This document shows, in pieces, positions 1-11,893 of a DNA stretch of 64,000 nt (positions within the stretch are counted from its first letter, which is position 1; each line of letters begins with the position of its first letter). The stretch lies in the NCBI GenBank assembly GCA_029891385.1, contig CM057228.1, forward strand, positions 49,699,783-49,763,782. The letters run 5' to 3'. Under the pieces are notes generated by a model. The model ran no database searches and was not told the origin of the DNA. It saw nothing but the letters and a program-made list of their open reading frames with translations. The stretch is from Erythroxylum novogranatense. Its lineage: Eukaryota > Streptophyta > Magnoliopsida > Malpighiales > Erythroxylaceae. The translations under genes and the position numbers were made by a program.

Positions 1-112
1 GGTTCGACAAGTTGAGGAAGTATGGAGCAGTGGACTTCTATGGGACCACTGATCCTGAGGAAGCTGAGACCTGGCTGAAAAAGACAAAGAGAGTGTTGGA
101 TTAACTACTTGA
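1..112 (+). pseudogene. Ty3/gypsy gag N-terminal fragment
   Basis: The + frame reads a typical gag start, with KLRKYGAVDFYGTTDPEEAE followed by a WLKK/KRVLD segment as in the Retrotrans_gag family. It then meets a stop and joins directly to the RT-proximal part of pol at about 113. About 70 residues of gag, the zinc knuckle and the protease are missing at this joint. The fragment could be the front of A's own gag after an internal deletion. It could also be the front of B's gag, whose later part resumes at 11894, if A's left LTR was deleted. The sequence alone does not decide. Confidence 0.6.
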
Positions 113-955
113 TATTCCTGTAGTGAATGAGTTTCCAGATGTTTTTCCTGAGGAACTACCTGGGCTTCCTCCAGAGAGAGAAGTGGAGTTATCTATCGAA
201 GTTATGCCTGGTACTGCTCCGATATCTAGAGCACCGTATAGAATGGATCCTATTGGGTTGAAGGAGTTGAAGTTACAGTTACAAGAACTTCTGGATAAGG
301 GGTTTATTAGACCTAGTGTATCACCGTGGGGTGCGCCGGTGTTGCTCGTAAAGAAGAAGGATGGTACACTGCGCATGTGCATCGATTATCGGCAGTTAAA
401 TAGGGTCACAGTGAAGAATAGGTATCCACTGCCAAGGATTGACGATCTATTTGATCAGTTGAGAGATGCGGGAGTGTTTTCGAAGATAGATCTGCGATCG
501 GGGTATTATCAGCTTCGAGTAAAGGATGTGGATATACAAAAGACTGCATTTAGGACCCGTTATGGACATTACGAATTCCTAGTAATGTCGTTAGGGTTAA
601 CTAATGCTCCAGTGGCATTTATGGATTTGATGAATAGAGTATTCAGGCCTTATCTGGACCAGTTTGTTGTGGTGTTTATTGATGATATCCTGGTCTATTC
701 CAAGAATGAACATGAGCATATTGACCATCTCCGAATTGTATTCTGAGACCTGCGGAAAGGCGGTTGTATGCGAAGTTGAGTAAATGTGATTTCTGGCTTC
801 AGGAGGTATCATTCTTAGGGCATGTTGTCTCATCTGTAGGAATTAGAGTTGATCCTAGTAAAATAGAGGCGGTTGTTAATTGGAAGCCACCAAGGAACGT
901 GACTGAGGTGAGAAGTTTTCGGTGCTGGTGGTTATTACCGTCGATTTGTTAAGGG
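113..955 (+). pseudogene. Gypsy reverse transcriptase, element A copy 1
   Basis: RNA-dependent DNA polymerase of a Ty3/gypsy chromovirus. The frame at 123-746 carries the usual landmarks in order: a [12 protein letters not shown] entry motif, the fingers segment with [19 protein letters not shown], the [14 protein letters not shown] segment with the first catalytic Asp, and the FIDDIL box with the Asp pair. A stop plus frameshift at about 744-760 separates it from the thumb segment (764-950, FLGHVVSS motif). The second copy at 5036-5542 reads straight through this point, so the break is either specific to copy 1 or a sequencing error. Not expected to be functional. Confidence 0.85.
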
Positions 956-1009
956 TTTTCGGTGATAGCATCCCTTTAACTAAGCTATTACGGAAAGGAG
1001 TGAAGTATG

Positions 1010-1515
1010 AATGGTCCGATAGATGTCGAGTAGCTTTGATCGGTTGAAATGTATGCTTCATCAAGCTCTCGTATTAGTTCAACCTACTTACGTAAGGAGT
1101 ATGTTACGTATCTTGATGCATCGGGATTGGGTTAGGTTGTGTTTTGATGCAGGAAGGGAAGGTAGTTGCTTATGCTTCTCGGCAACTAAAGACTCATGAA
1201 TATAATTACCCTACTCATGATCTGGAGCTTGCAGCAGTAGTGTTTGCCTTAAAATTTTGGCGACACTATCTGTATGGTGAAAGGTGCAGAATTTTTACAG
1301 ATCATAAGATTCTGAAGTATCTGCTTACTCAGAAGGAACTTAATTTGAGACAACGGCGTTGGTTGGAATTATTTAAAGACTATGATTGTATTGTAGACTA
1401 CCATCCGGGTAAGGCTAATGTTGTAGCAGATGCCTTAAGTCGAAAGACTATCTCGATTTTATCACTGAAGCAGATTGGATGGCAGTTGGGATCTGATGGA
1501 GCCTTGATGGCTTAA
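1010..1515 (+). pseudogene. Gypsy RNase H, element A copy 1
   Basis: The frame 1144-1515 shows the retroviral-type RNase H that follows RT in gypsy pol: [20 protein letters not shown] with the catalytic Glu, FTDHK with a catalytic Asp, and the terminal VVADALSRK motif. The segment with the first catalytic Asp (about 1110-1143) is reached only after a frameshift. The end of the RT connection domain at 1010-1100 is scrambled compared with copy 2. Confidence 0.8.
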
Positions 1516-1539
1516 TTGATAGCAAGGCCCACGTTGAGA

Positions 1540-2600
1540 CAGGAGATTTGCCATGCTCAAAGAGCTGATGATAAGTTACAACAACTTATCTTGGCTACTC
1601 AGGAAGGTAAATAGACTGATTTTTCTGTGCAGGGTGATGGTGAATTGTATTATAAGGACCGGTTGTGTGTGCCAGCTAATGATGAACTGAAGAAGAAGAT
1701 ATTGTTTGAGGCTCATAATACAGTCTTTACTATGCATCCGGGTGAAAACAAGATGTATCAGGATTTGAAGCAGTATTACTGGTGGTTAGGTATGAAACGG
1801 GATGTTGTGGATTATGTAGCAAAATGTCTGACATGCCAGCAGGTTAAGGCTGAGCACCAGGTTCCATCTGGTTTGTTAAATCCTATTCCTATTCCTCAAT
1901 GGAAATGGGATAACATTACCATAGACTTTGTCACTGGACTTCCTATTACTCAAAGGAAACATGATGCGGTATGGGTTATTGTGGATAAGTTCACCAAATC
2001 TGCTCATTTTCTACCTGTTCGTCCTGACTATTCATTGGATAGGCTTGCAGATTTGTATGTGAATGAGATTGTAATACTGCATGGAGTACCATTATCGATT
2101 ATTTCTGATCGTGATCCTCGATTTACTTGAGATTCGGAAAAGTTCTGAGGAAGCATTGGGTACTCAACTTAAGTTTAGTATCGCTTTTCATCCCGCACAG
2201 ATGGACAATGTAATGAGTTATCTGATTTTGGAAGATATGTTGAGGGTTGTGTGTTAGAGTTTCCGGGAGTTGGGATAATTATCTGACTTTGATGGAGTTT
2301 GCTTATAACAACAGTTATCAGACGAGCATTGGCATGGCACCTTATGAAGCGTTGTATGGTAGGAAGTGTAGAACTCCGGTATGTTGGACAGAGTTGAGTG
2401 AAAACAAGATGATCGGGCCAGACATTGTGAAAGATACAAAAGAAAAGATTCAGATAATTCAACAGAGATTAAAAGCTGCTAGTGATCGACAGAAATCTTA
2501 TGCTGATTTAAAAAGGAAGGATATTGAGTTTCAAGTGGGTGATAAGGTGTTTCTGAAGGTGTCACCATGGAAGCATATACTTCGGTTATGAAAGAAGGGT
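1540..2600 (+). pseudogene. Gypsy integrase, element A copy 1
   Basis: The frame 1627-2130 has the His-His-Cys-Cys zinc finger (EAHNT...MHPG...CLTCQQVKAEHQ) and the core with two of the catalytic acids (WDNITIDFVTGLP and [11 protein letters not shown]). It stops just before the segment that should carry the catalytic Glu, which lies in damaged sequence at 2130-2245. Frame 2247-2591 continues with the NNSYQTSIGMAPYEALYGR motif typical of gypsy integrases and the GDKVFLKVSPWK segment. A TGA at 2589 ends it, where copy 2 reads TTTGGA (open). Confidence 0.82.
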
Positions 2601-2990
2601 AAGCTTAGTCCGCGATTCATTGGTCCTTATGAAATTCTGAAGAGGGTTGGACTTGTAGCTTATCAGTTAGCTCTTCCTGGAGAATTGGCCAGATTGCATG
2701 ATATGTTTCATGTTTCTATGTTGAGGAGATACCGATCTGACGCCTCACATAAGATTCCGGTGCAAGAGATTCAGGTACAACAGGATTTGTCATATGAAGA
2801 AGGGTCAATTTCCATATTAGCCAGAGAAGTAAAACAATTGTGGAACAAGACAGTACCATTGGTAAAAGTCCTCTGGCAACATCATGGAATTGAGGAAGCA
2901 ACCTAGGAATCAGAGGAAATCATAAAGGCCCAGTATCCGCAATTATTCGGATCAGGTATGAATTTCGAGGACGAAATTTCTTAAGGAGGA
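2600..2990 (+). pseudogene. Chromodomain-like tail of pol and polypurine tract, element A copy 1
   Basis: Frame 2685-2906 reads HDMFHVSMLRRYRSD, then the VKVLWQHHGIEEAT signature that closes chromovirus integrases. A TAG replaces the expected Trp codon in the EATWE motif at about 2904; copy 2 has the same stop. The stretch TTCTTAAGGAGGAAGAG at about 2977-2994 is the purine-rich plus-strand primer directly before the LTR. Confidence 0.75.
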
Positions 2991-2995
2991 AGAGT

Positions 2996-4313
2996 TATAA
3001 CGCCCAAATTGGGGTTAGAATATTAAAGGAATTTAGTACTAATTATGAGTGTAATTTTCTTATTAACTTATTAACTATTGGCTTAAATTGTGCATAAGTA
3101 TTTTGGCATGCATTCATGGCATTTTCTGGGTTAACTGATTTAATAAAACTTGAGTGATTTGGGCAAGATTATTATAATTTTCGTAATTTTTTATACTTCA
3201 AATATTTTAGAAATTAATGGAGGATTAGTTTTGAGTTGCCAATTTATTTTGAGAGTCATTATTTTTCGTGAATTTTGGTAAATTTTGAAAGTTTTACGGA
3301 ATTGTTGGGTAATTATTACAACTAAGAATTCATAATAATGTTTTTGGTTATTTAGTACTATTTGGACCTATTAGTTGTTTATTAGTTGTATCGCATCCAA
3401 ACCTAAACGCAACGATATAAATCGAACATTATCGTTTATTCCTCACCGAATGCCTCCTTTACCCATCCATCAGTAGAGATAGCGAAGTCATTCACTCACC
3501 ACCACCTGCTATTGACGTTTTCTTTGGAAAGCTGAGGAAAGACCACTGCCAGATATTATCGGGACAATAAAAACTAAGGGCAATTTAGGTAAGTAATACA
3601 GGTCAGTAAGAAAATTTCAGTGTTAGTACTTTAGGTATACCTAGATGATGTCTAGGATTGATTTGTTGGAAGTGTTATTTGCCTGCACATGAAATGACTG
3701 AAATTACCTTGTTCTGTTTTACAACTGTTAAGTCCTAGTTGTGGGTAAATAGGCATGCCTAGAAGGGTCTGCAATGTTTCCTCGTTATTTGACACTTTGG
3801 TGTCTCTCGATATCGAGACATATGTCTCTCCCGCCGATACTAATTATGGTATCTCTGTATAAGTCCTGTTACCCACTTCTTTTCATGGATTTATAGTTTG
3901 ATTTGTTACGATATTCGATATCGATTGATTATTTCGATTACGAAGGATCTCCGTGTTACGCCATTACATTTAGTATAAAAATATGTTCAAATGCATTCTT
4001 TCATTTTCAAATCGGTTAATATAGATTAGTTATTACTCACTAAGTTATATGCTTTACGATGGATTTGCCCGTGTAGGTTCAAGCTAAGAGATTAAGGATG
4101 GGACAAGTCAACCGCTTGGCCAAAAGAGTCGAGTTTTGTGTGTTGCGGAAATGTATTTTGTTTGGTTTGTTTGGGCTGTAAATATTCTTTCGATTTGTTT
4201 CAAATTATGAGATGTATTATATGTGTTACGTTTAGTTTTTAAAAATGCATGTGTGAAACGTTTTGATTTGTTTGTCTGTCTTGGGTGGCATCCATGTATC
4301 CTCCAGGCGATAG
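2996..4313 (+). repeat. LTR of element A (copy 1)
   Basis: Starts TATAACGCCC just after the polypurine tract; the second copy starts TGTAACGCCCC, so the terminal G has become A. It aligns along its length with 10530-11893, including the ACTCACTAAGTT segment near the 3' part and the GGGTGGCATCCATGTATCC segment near the end. The 3' terminus is ragged and lacks a recognisable TGTTACA, so the right border is approximate. No gene is expected inside. Confidence 0.8.
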
Positions 4314-6464
4314 TGTGTTGGTGAATCGGTGGTTAGGAATTGTCCATTATGATTCAAGGCGGTGAGTATCGCAGAATCGATTAGATTGCCGTTTCACTAA
4401 TTCGATTTGATTACGGGTATGGATTGGTGCCTAAACATCAGCAAGAATTGATTGTAAGGCTAAGATAGTTTTCTTGAGGAGGCCCACCACCGAGATTGTA
4501 TTTCATGGTGGTTGCAAGTGCTTTAACTAATGTAGTATCTCGCTATGCAAGCTTAAAAGCTTCTAAGAAAGGGTGTGAAGCTTATCTAGCATTTGTACTT
4601 GATTCCCGAAGGAAGGTGGTAAGGATAAACCGCTGATATTCTGTAGTGAATGAGTTTCAGATGTTTTTCCCGAGGAGCTACGGGCTTTCTCTAGAGAGAA
4701 GTGGAGTTATCTATCGGTTATGCCGGCATCGCCCGATATCTAGAGCACCGTATAGAATGGCTCTATTGAGTTGAAGGAGTTGAAGTTATATTACAAGAAC
4801 TTTTGGATAAGGGTTTATTAGACCCGGTGTATCACCGTAAGTGCGCGGTGTTGCTCGTAAAGAAGAAGGATAGTACATCGCGCATGTGCATCGATTATCG
4901 ACAGTTAAATAGGGTCACTGATGAAGAATAGGTATCCACCGCCAAGGATTGACGATCTATTTGATCGGTTGAGAGACGCGGAGTGCAGCCAAGATAGATC
5001 TGCGATCGGGGTATTATCAGCTTCGGGTAAAGGATGTGGATATACTAAAGACTACATTTAGGACCCGTTATGGACATTACGAATTCCTAGTAATGCCGTT
5101 AGGGTTAACTAATGCTCCAGCAGCATTTATGGATTTGATGAATAGAGTATTCAAGCCTTGTCTGGACCAGTTTGTTGTGGTGTTTATTGATGATATCCTG
5201 GTCTATTCCAAGAATGAACATGAGCATATTGACCATCTCCGAATTGTATTACAGACCCTGCGGGAAAGGCAGTTGTATGCGAAGTTGAGTAAATGTGATT
5301 TCTGGCTTCAGGAGGTATCATTCTTAGGGCATGTTGTCTCATCTATAGGAATTAGAGTTGATCCTAGTAAAATAGAGGCGGTTGTTAATTGGAAGCCACC
5401 AAGGAACGTGACAGAGGTGAGAAGTTTTCTGTGTCTGGCTAGTTATTACCGTCGGTTTGTTAAGGGGTTTTCAGTGATAGCATCCCCTTTAACTAAACTG
5501 TTACGGAAAGGAGTGAAGTATGAATGGTCTGATAGATGTTAGAGTAGCTTTGATCGGTTGAAATGTATGCTTACTGAAGCTCCTGTATTAGTTCAACCTA
5601 TTTCTGGTAAGGAGTATGTTCGTATCTCGATGCATCAGGATTGGGTTAGGTTGTGTTTTGATGCAGGAAGGGAAGGTAGTTGCTTATGCTTCTCGGCAAC
5701 TAAAGACTCATGAATATAATTACCCTACTCATGATCTGGAGCTTGCAGCAATAGTGTTTGCCTTAAAAATTTGGCGACATTATCTGTATGGTGAAAGGTG
5801 TAGAATTTTTACAGATCATAAGAGTCTGAAGTATCGCCACTCGGAAGGAACTTAATTTGAGACAACGGCGTTGGTTAGAATTATTTAAAGACTATGATTG
5901 TATTGTAGACTACCATCCAGGTAAGGCTAATGTCGTAGCAGATGCCTTAAGTCGAAAGACTATCTCGGCTTTATCACTGAAGCAGATTGGATGGCAGTTG
6001 GGATCTGATGGAGCCTTGATGGCTTAATTGATAGCAAGGCCCACGTTGAGACAGAGATTTGTCATGCTCAAAGAGTCGATGATAAGTTACAACAACTTAT
6101 TTTGGCTACTCGGGAAGGTAAATGGTGATTTTTACATGCGGGGTGATGGTGAATTGTATTATAAGGACCGGTTGTGTGTGCCACTAATGATGAATCAAGA
6201 AGAAGATATTGTTTGAGGCTCATAATATCTTTACTATGCATCCGGGTGAAAACAAGATGTATCAGGATTTGAAGCAGATATCGTGGTCGGTATGAAACGG
6301 GATGTTGTGGATTATGTAGCAAAATGTCCGACATGCCAGCAGGTTAAGGCTGAGCACCAGGTTCCATCTGGTTTGTTAAATCCTATTCCTATTCCTCAAT
6401 GAAAATGGGATAACATTACCATGGACTTTGTCACTGGACTTCCTATTACTCAAAGAAAACATGA
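4314..6464 (+). pseudogene. Gypsy pol, element A copy 2, left part (protease remnant to integrase)
   Basis: Directly after the LTR, with no primer site or gag, a protease/linker remnant is readable at about 4400-4460 (a GMDWL-like motif followed by PKHQ). RT follows: 4640-5030 is riddled with single-base losses compared with copy 1, while 5036-5542 is open from the palm through [10 protein letters not shown] to the thumb. RNase H is at 5616-5855 and onward to about 6010. The integrase zinc finger region is at 6200-6464. The integrase core is cut at 6469 by the solo LTR C1 and resumes at 9500. Many differences from copy 1 are CTG/CAG read as CG or TCG, so part of the damage may be technical. 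Confidence 0.8.
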
Positions 6465-7158
6465 TGCGGTGTAGCACCCCACTCCCGTCAAGATCCGAAC
6501 CCAACATCAACAGTGATATCCGAGCCCGAACTCCGCGAGGGTGGCGTACTAGAACAATCACTACCTTTTTAAAACTCGTTATAAATCACTACCTTTTTAA
6601 AACTCGTTATAATATTTATCTTTTCTTTCAAAAGCAGTTGAGTGCACAGAAAATGGTAAACAAATTGTGCCCACTTCATTTCGAAATCATTTTCAGTAGA
6701 ACAATATTAGTAAAAAGGACACTCTTTTACATTTATCAATAAAACACAAATTCCCAAACTGGGCCCAATGATATTTCTGAACATTTACAGTCACACTATA
6801 CAATACATTTACACATAATCAATGGGCCTACTAAATCAAATCACTACACTAATGCAGACGTGAACGACACTGATCCCGACCCGAAAACTCTGTCTTGCTA
6901 ACGGTAGACATACTCCCGTGTGTCTAACGGGGTACTCTTCATTCCTGAAAAATAGATGCAATGTTGGGTGAGTTTGCAAACTCAGTGAGAAACCATCATC
7001 GATGGTTCACCCAACTCATGCATTCACAATCATATACACATTATATCACATGTTAACACATTCATAGAATCACATGCATTCAATTTCAGTTTCACACAGT
7101 ACACCTTTGGTCATTCATATATGCAATATGCATGTGACACTTTCATTTTCTTTTCGTT

Positions 7159-7389
7159 GTTGTGACCGTGCGCCTGAGTTCATTTTCGTTGAGCCAGTGG
7201 CTCTGAAATCGTTGGGCGTGATATGCCCTGCGGTGAGCCTGAGGCTCTAACAGTCGTTGGACCTGAAGTCCTGTGTGTTGAGCTTAAAGCTCTCATATAC
7301 ATTGGGCGTGATATGCCCTGATAATCCCTGTGAAGGGCACTATGCATTGAGCCTGTGGCTCTGAATACGTTGGTACCACCGGTCACAAC
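7159..7389. repeat. Cluster of eight short hairpins closed by an outer stem
   Basis: Within solo LTR C1 a run of short inverted repeats stands close together: GAGCCAGTGGCTC (7191), GGGCGTGATATGCCC (7214 and again 7304), GAGCCTGAGGCTC (7235), GGACCTGAAGTCC (7259), GAGCTTAAAGCTC (7280), CCCTGTGAAGGG (7326) and GAGCCTGTGGCTC (7349). GTTGTGACC at 7159-7167 is the exact reverse complement of GGTCACAAC at 7381-7389, so the whole cluster can be enclosed by a 9-bp stem, giving a multibranch fold. Confidence 0.8.
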
Positions 7390-8300
7390 TATCATTATCT
7401 GATCATGCAATTATGCATGAATGCACATGTTCACTTTTCATTTCAATAACACTTTTTAGTTCTTCGGACCTTTGATCCGGTATTTCGATCATATGCACAT
7501 TCAATTCATTTCACTCATGCATTACAATCCAATTCGCTAATGCATTTATACACAATTATTCACGTTTACACTTCAATATCGCAATCCAATATTTCGAACA
7601 CCCATGGTCCGAAATCAATCAAAAGCAATCACATATATATATCCATCCTTAACTCCGCATGGCATTAATGCATCTAATATTAAACACATAAAGGCTGAGG
7701 AACTAACTAGGTTACTCACCTGCACTTCCGAGCTATAGCCTGGAAGTCCCAGCATATCCGTGGAATTGCTCCATCGGTGCCTTTCAAAACAGTCAAATAA
7801 TCTCACATTACCAATTTTACCAATTTCAATAGTCAATAATGCATATTTAACAAATACGATAAATACTATACATGTTATGACATTCTCGAATTTTCTCAAT
7901 TTGATCACTCTCACTCTAATTCATAACAATTTCAGATACCATAATTCAATTTACTAATTTCCATACTCTAAAGTCACATTCCAATTAAAATCACATTCAC
8001 TATTTCTTTGTCATCCAATCCCGAGAATCATCAAATCAAATTCCGTAATTCCTATTCTTATCAATTCAGAATTCTTAGTCTCCAAATTCCAATTAATCAT
8101 TAAGGAACCAATTCATTTAAAATCAAAACCTCAACTCATTACTTGTAACAATCATCTCATAATCACTTGATTTCATTTCTCCCAAATTGCAATTCCTAGT
8201 CTCGTAAATTCAATTAATCCATAACCAATCCATTAAGAATAATTCCCAAAATTCTCCAATTCAAAAACCTCACAATCTCATATTCGAAAATTAATCCCTT

Positions 8301-8530
8301 CGTCATGACGACATTTCCCTCGCCATGGCGTATAATCTACTACTCGTCACGACGCGGCGCTGCTTTGCTTTCGTCGCGACGCAAAACAAGTCTGCTCGCC
8401 ATTGATGCATGCACTCCATTTCGTCGTGGCGTCGTCTGAATCTGCTTTCGTGCAAGGCATTTAATTAAATATTAAATCGCAGTGCAAGTAAAGGGGCTCG
8501 CCATGGCGTGTTCATCACATCGTCATGACG
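8301..8530. repeat. Array of 10-bp CG-rich palindromes
   Basis: Six perfect palindromes of the form CGYCRYGRCG lie in 230 bases: CGTCATGACG (8301, 8521), CGCCATGGCG (8321, 8499), CGTCACGACG-like (8345, one mismatch from perfect symmetry in the centre) and CGTCGCGACG (8372). A further imperfect one, CGTCGTGGCG, is at 8422. The segment is much richer in CpG than the AT-rich LTR around it. Similar CG palindromes occur in element B's LTR near 21445. Confidence 0.75.
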
Positions 8531-9494
8531 TCTGAACCGTAGCTGCGTCAAACCCGTAAATTCATCGATCTTCGATCTAAACTCATCCAAATCCATTCTA
8601 AACACTCTCAATCAGTTTTAAACATTAACCCAACTTATTTCTAACCTCAGATCATCATTTAAATCATTTTTCATCAAAAACCCAAATCAAATCCTCAAAA
8701 ACCCTATCTTCCGAAACTTTCTAAATTTCTAAACAATTTCATACTCAAATCAATGATCAAATGAAACGATTTAAAGAATAGACAAGTAGAAACTTACTTG
8801 ATTCAAGCTAGAAACCTTCGAAAATTCCTCTAGAACCTCCAAATCCCAAGCTATGCTCATCCACGACAAACTCCATTTTCTTTCAAAACAAAGGAAATTC
8901 GTGGATGACGATAATCAAACTTTTAAGCTTATATATAAGAGATTTAGAGGCTAAGGGCATGCTTGGCTGATCATCTGCCATATGCCCAATTCTTAAAGTC
9001 TAACAACCCGATTCTTATTCCATTTTTCTCCCAGTTTCGCAATGCTCATAAATAATAAAATCATAACTCCAATTGTCTCATATCAATTGTCAATCAATCT
9101 AGGACTCGCAATCAATTTAATCAGTCATTGGGCCAATTTTTCGATCCGGATCCATTACTTTAAAAATTGCGGAAAAATTCTCATAAATTCACAAAATTAG
9201 AACATACCCATTCATATCCTCAAATTACAATTTCCACTCCTCTAATTCCAATTTCTCACTCCATTTCCACAATCCAATCCTCATTTTTCGATTATGACCA
9301 AATTTTTGATTTACACAATTAAGTCGAAAATTTGTCATGCATGTATGTACATATATATGCTTGTGCAGTTAATAATCATTTACCAATGAATATCGAGACT
9401 ATAATGCATGTGCAATGCAACATTTTCCTATACTCAATCCTAACCCGATTCCAAATTACCGACATACCCGTCACACCGGTAACGGAATGTTACA

Positions 9495-10520
9495 TGCGGT
9501 ATGGGTTATTGTGGATAAGTTCACCAAATCTGCTCATTTTCTACCTGTTCGTCCTGACTATTCATTGGATAGGCTTGCAGATTTGTATGTGAATGAGATT
9601 TTAAGACTGTATGGAGTACCATTATCGATTATTTCTGATCGTGATCCTCGATTTACTTCGAGATTCTGGAAAAGTTTACAGGAAGCATTAGGTACTCAAC
9701 TTAAGTTTAGTACTGCTTTTCATCCCTGAACATGATGGACAATCAGAATGAGTTATACAGATTTTGGAAGATATGTTGAGGGGTTGTGTGTTAGAGTTTC
9801 CCGGGAGTTAGGATAATTATCGACTTTGATGGAGTTTGCTTATAACAACGATTATCGACAAGCATGGCATGGCACCTTATGAAGCGTTGTATGGTAGGAA
9901 GTGTAGAACTCGGTATGTTGGGATGAGTTGAGTGAAAACAAGATGATCGAGCCAGACATTGTGAAAGATATAGAAGAAAAGATTCAGATAATTCAACTGA
10001 GATTAAAAGTCGCTAGTGATCGGCGTAAATCTTATCCGATCTAAAAAGGAAGGATATTGAGTTTCAAGTGGGTGATAAGGTGTTTCTGAAAGTGTCACCA
10101 TGGAAGCATATACTTCGGTTTGGAAAGAAGGGTAAGCTTAGTCCGCGATTCATTGGTCCTTATGAAATTCTTAAGAGGGTTGGACTTGTAGCTTATCAGT
10201 TAGCTCTTCCTGGAGAATTGGTCAGATTGCATGATGTGTTTCATGTTTCTATGTTGAGGAGATACCGATCTGACGCCTCACATAAGATTTCGGTGCAAGA
10301 GATTCAGGTACAACAGGATTTGTTATATGAAGAAGGGTCAATTTCCATATTAGCCAGAGAAGTAAAACAATTGCGGAACAAGACAGTACCATTGGTAAAA
10401 GTCCTCTGGCAACATCATGGAATTGAGGAAGCAACCTAGGAATCAGAGGAAATCATGAAGGCCCAGTATCCGCAATTATTCGGATCAGGTATGAATTTCG
10501 AGGATGAAATTTCTTAAGGA
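9495..10520 (+). pseudogene. Gypsy pol, element A copy 2, right part (integrase core to chromodomain)
   Basis: The integrase core resumes straight after the right target duplication: [23 protein letters not shown] at 9496, then [20 protein letters not shown] in an open frame to 9729. Damage follows at 9730-10065. Frame 10068-10439 then covers GDKVFLKVSPWKHILRFGKK, the RFIGPYEIL segment, HDVFHVSMLRRYRSD and the terminal VKVLWQHHGIEEAT motif, ending in the same TAG as copy 1. The polypurine tract AAGGAGGGAAGAG is at about 10516-10528. Confidence 0.82.
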
Positions 10521-10529
10521 GGGAAGAGT

Positions 10530-11893
10530 TGTAACGCCCCAAATTAGGGGTTAGAATATTAAAAGAATTTAGTACGAATTATGAGTGTAATTTGCTTATT
10601 AACTTATTAACTATTGGCTTAAATTGTGCATAAGTATTTTGGCATGCATTCATGGCATTTTCTGGGTTAATTAGTTTAATGAAACTTCGGAGTGATTTGG
10701 ACAGTATTATTATAATTTTTGTAATTTTTTTATACTTCAAATATTTTTAGAAATTAATGGAGGATTAGTTTTGAGTTGCCAATTTATTTTGAGAGTCATT
10801 ATTTTCTGACGGAATTTTGGTAAATTTTTCAAAGTTTTCTGAAATTGTTGGGTAATTATTACAACTAAGAATTCATAACAATGTTTTTGGTTATTTAGTA
10901 TTATTTGGACCTATTAGTTGTTTATTATTTGTATCGCATCCAAACCTAAACGCAACGATATAAATCGAACATTATCGTTTATTCCTCACCGAATGCCTCC
11001 TTTACCTATCCATCAGTAGAGATAGCGAAGTCATTCACTCACCACCACCTGCTATTGGCGTTTTCTTTGGAAAGCTGAGGAAAGACCACTGCCAGATATT
11101 ATCGGGACAATAAACACTAAGGGCAATTTAGGTAAGTAATACTAGACAGTAATTTCAGTACATAATATAGGTAGAAAATTTCAGTGTAAGTACTTTAGGT
11201 ACACCTAGATGATATCTAGGATTGATTTATTGGAAGTGCTATTTGCTTTCACATGAAATGACTGAAATGACCTTGTTCTGTTTTACAACTGTTAAGTCCT
11301 AGTTGTGGGTAAATAGGCATGCCTAGAAGGGTCTGCATTTGCTCTCGTTATTTGACACTTTGTGTCTCTCGATATCGAGACATATGTCTCTCACGATACT
11401 AATTATGTTATCTCTCGATAAGTCCGTTACCCACTTCGCTCATGGATTTATAGTTTGATTTATTCAGATTCGATATCGATTGATTATTCGATTACGAAGG
11501 ATCTCCCGTGTTCGCTGCTCGCTTAGTATAAAAATCTGCTCAAATGCATTCTTTTTGTTTTCTGAAATCGGTTAAAATAGATTAGTTATTACTCACTAAG
11601 TTATATGCTTAGACGGTGGATTTGCTCGTGTGGGTTCAAAGCTAAGAGATTAAGGATTGGGACAAGTCAACCATGATGGCCAAAAGAGTGCGAGTTTTTG
11701 TGTTGTGAAAATGTATTTTGTTTGGTTTGTTTGGGCCTGTAAATATTCTTTCGATTTGTTTATGAAATTATGAGATGTATTATATGTGTGTTACGTTTAG
11801 TTTTTTAAAAATGCATGTGTGAAACGTTTTGATTTGTTTGTCCTGTCTTGGGTGGCATCCATGTATCCTCTCAGGGGGTATTTGGGTGTTACA
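10530..11893 (+). repeat. LTR of element A (copy 2, intact termini)
   Basis: Starts TGTAACGCCCC right after the polypurine tract and ends GGGTGTTACA at 11893, so both canonical TG/CA ends and the short terminal inverted repeat TGTAAC/GTTACA are kept. Length 1364 bases. It is collinear with 2996-4313. The next base begins the gag frame of element B. The other flank of A is not in the window, so no target duplication can be checked. Confidence 0.88.

Larger units (their letters stand above)
6470..9494 (-). mobile_element. Solo LTR C1 (gypsy type, 3.0 kb) with TGCGG target duplication
   Basis: The insert begins TGTAGCACCCCACTCCCG and ends GGAATGTTACA, i.e. TG...CA. TGCGG occurs at 6465-6469 and again at 9495-9499. 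Removing the insert plus one TGCGG gives the same order as copy 1 around 1960-1975, which proves a clean insertion. No coding region, primer site or second LTR is visible inside. Orientation is inferred as minus because the segment holding the ACTCAGTGAGAA/TGCATCTATTTTTCAGG-type motif, which lies near the 3' end of related LTRs, is here close to the left end and reversed. Confidence 0.85.
1..11893 (+). mobile_element. Element A: tandem Ty3/gypsy array (internal-LTR-internal-LTR)
   Basis: Two copies of the same gypsy pol region (about 113-2950 and 4640-10510) are each followed by a copy of the same LTR (2996-about 4313 and 10530-11893). The pol order RT, RNase H, integrase, chromodomain-like tail places it in the chromovirus (Tekay/Del-like) group. 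Both copies lack gag and most of the protease, and the second is split by a solo LTR at 6470-9494. The right border at 11893 abuts a gag reading frame of element B, so A sits inside B. The left border lies outside the window or was lost by deletion. An internal-LTR-internal-LTR layout is what unequal recombination between LTRs yields. Confidence 0.85.

Noticed and set aside
9332..9592. 86-residue + strand open frame
   Set aside because: It crosses the right border of solo LTR C1 into the integrase of element A in the wrong frame.
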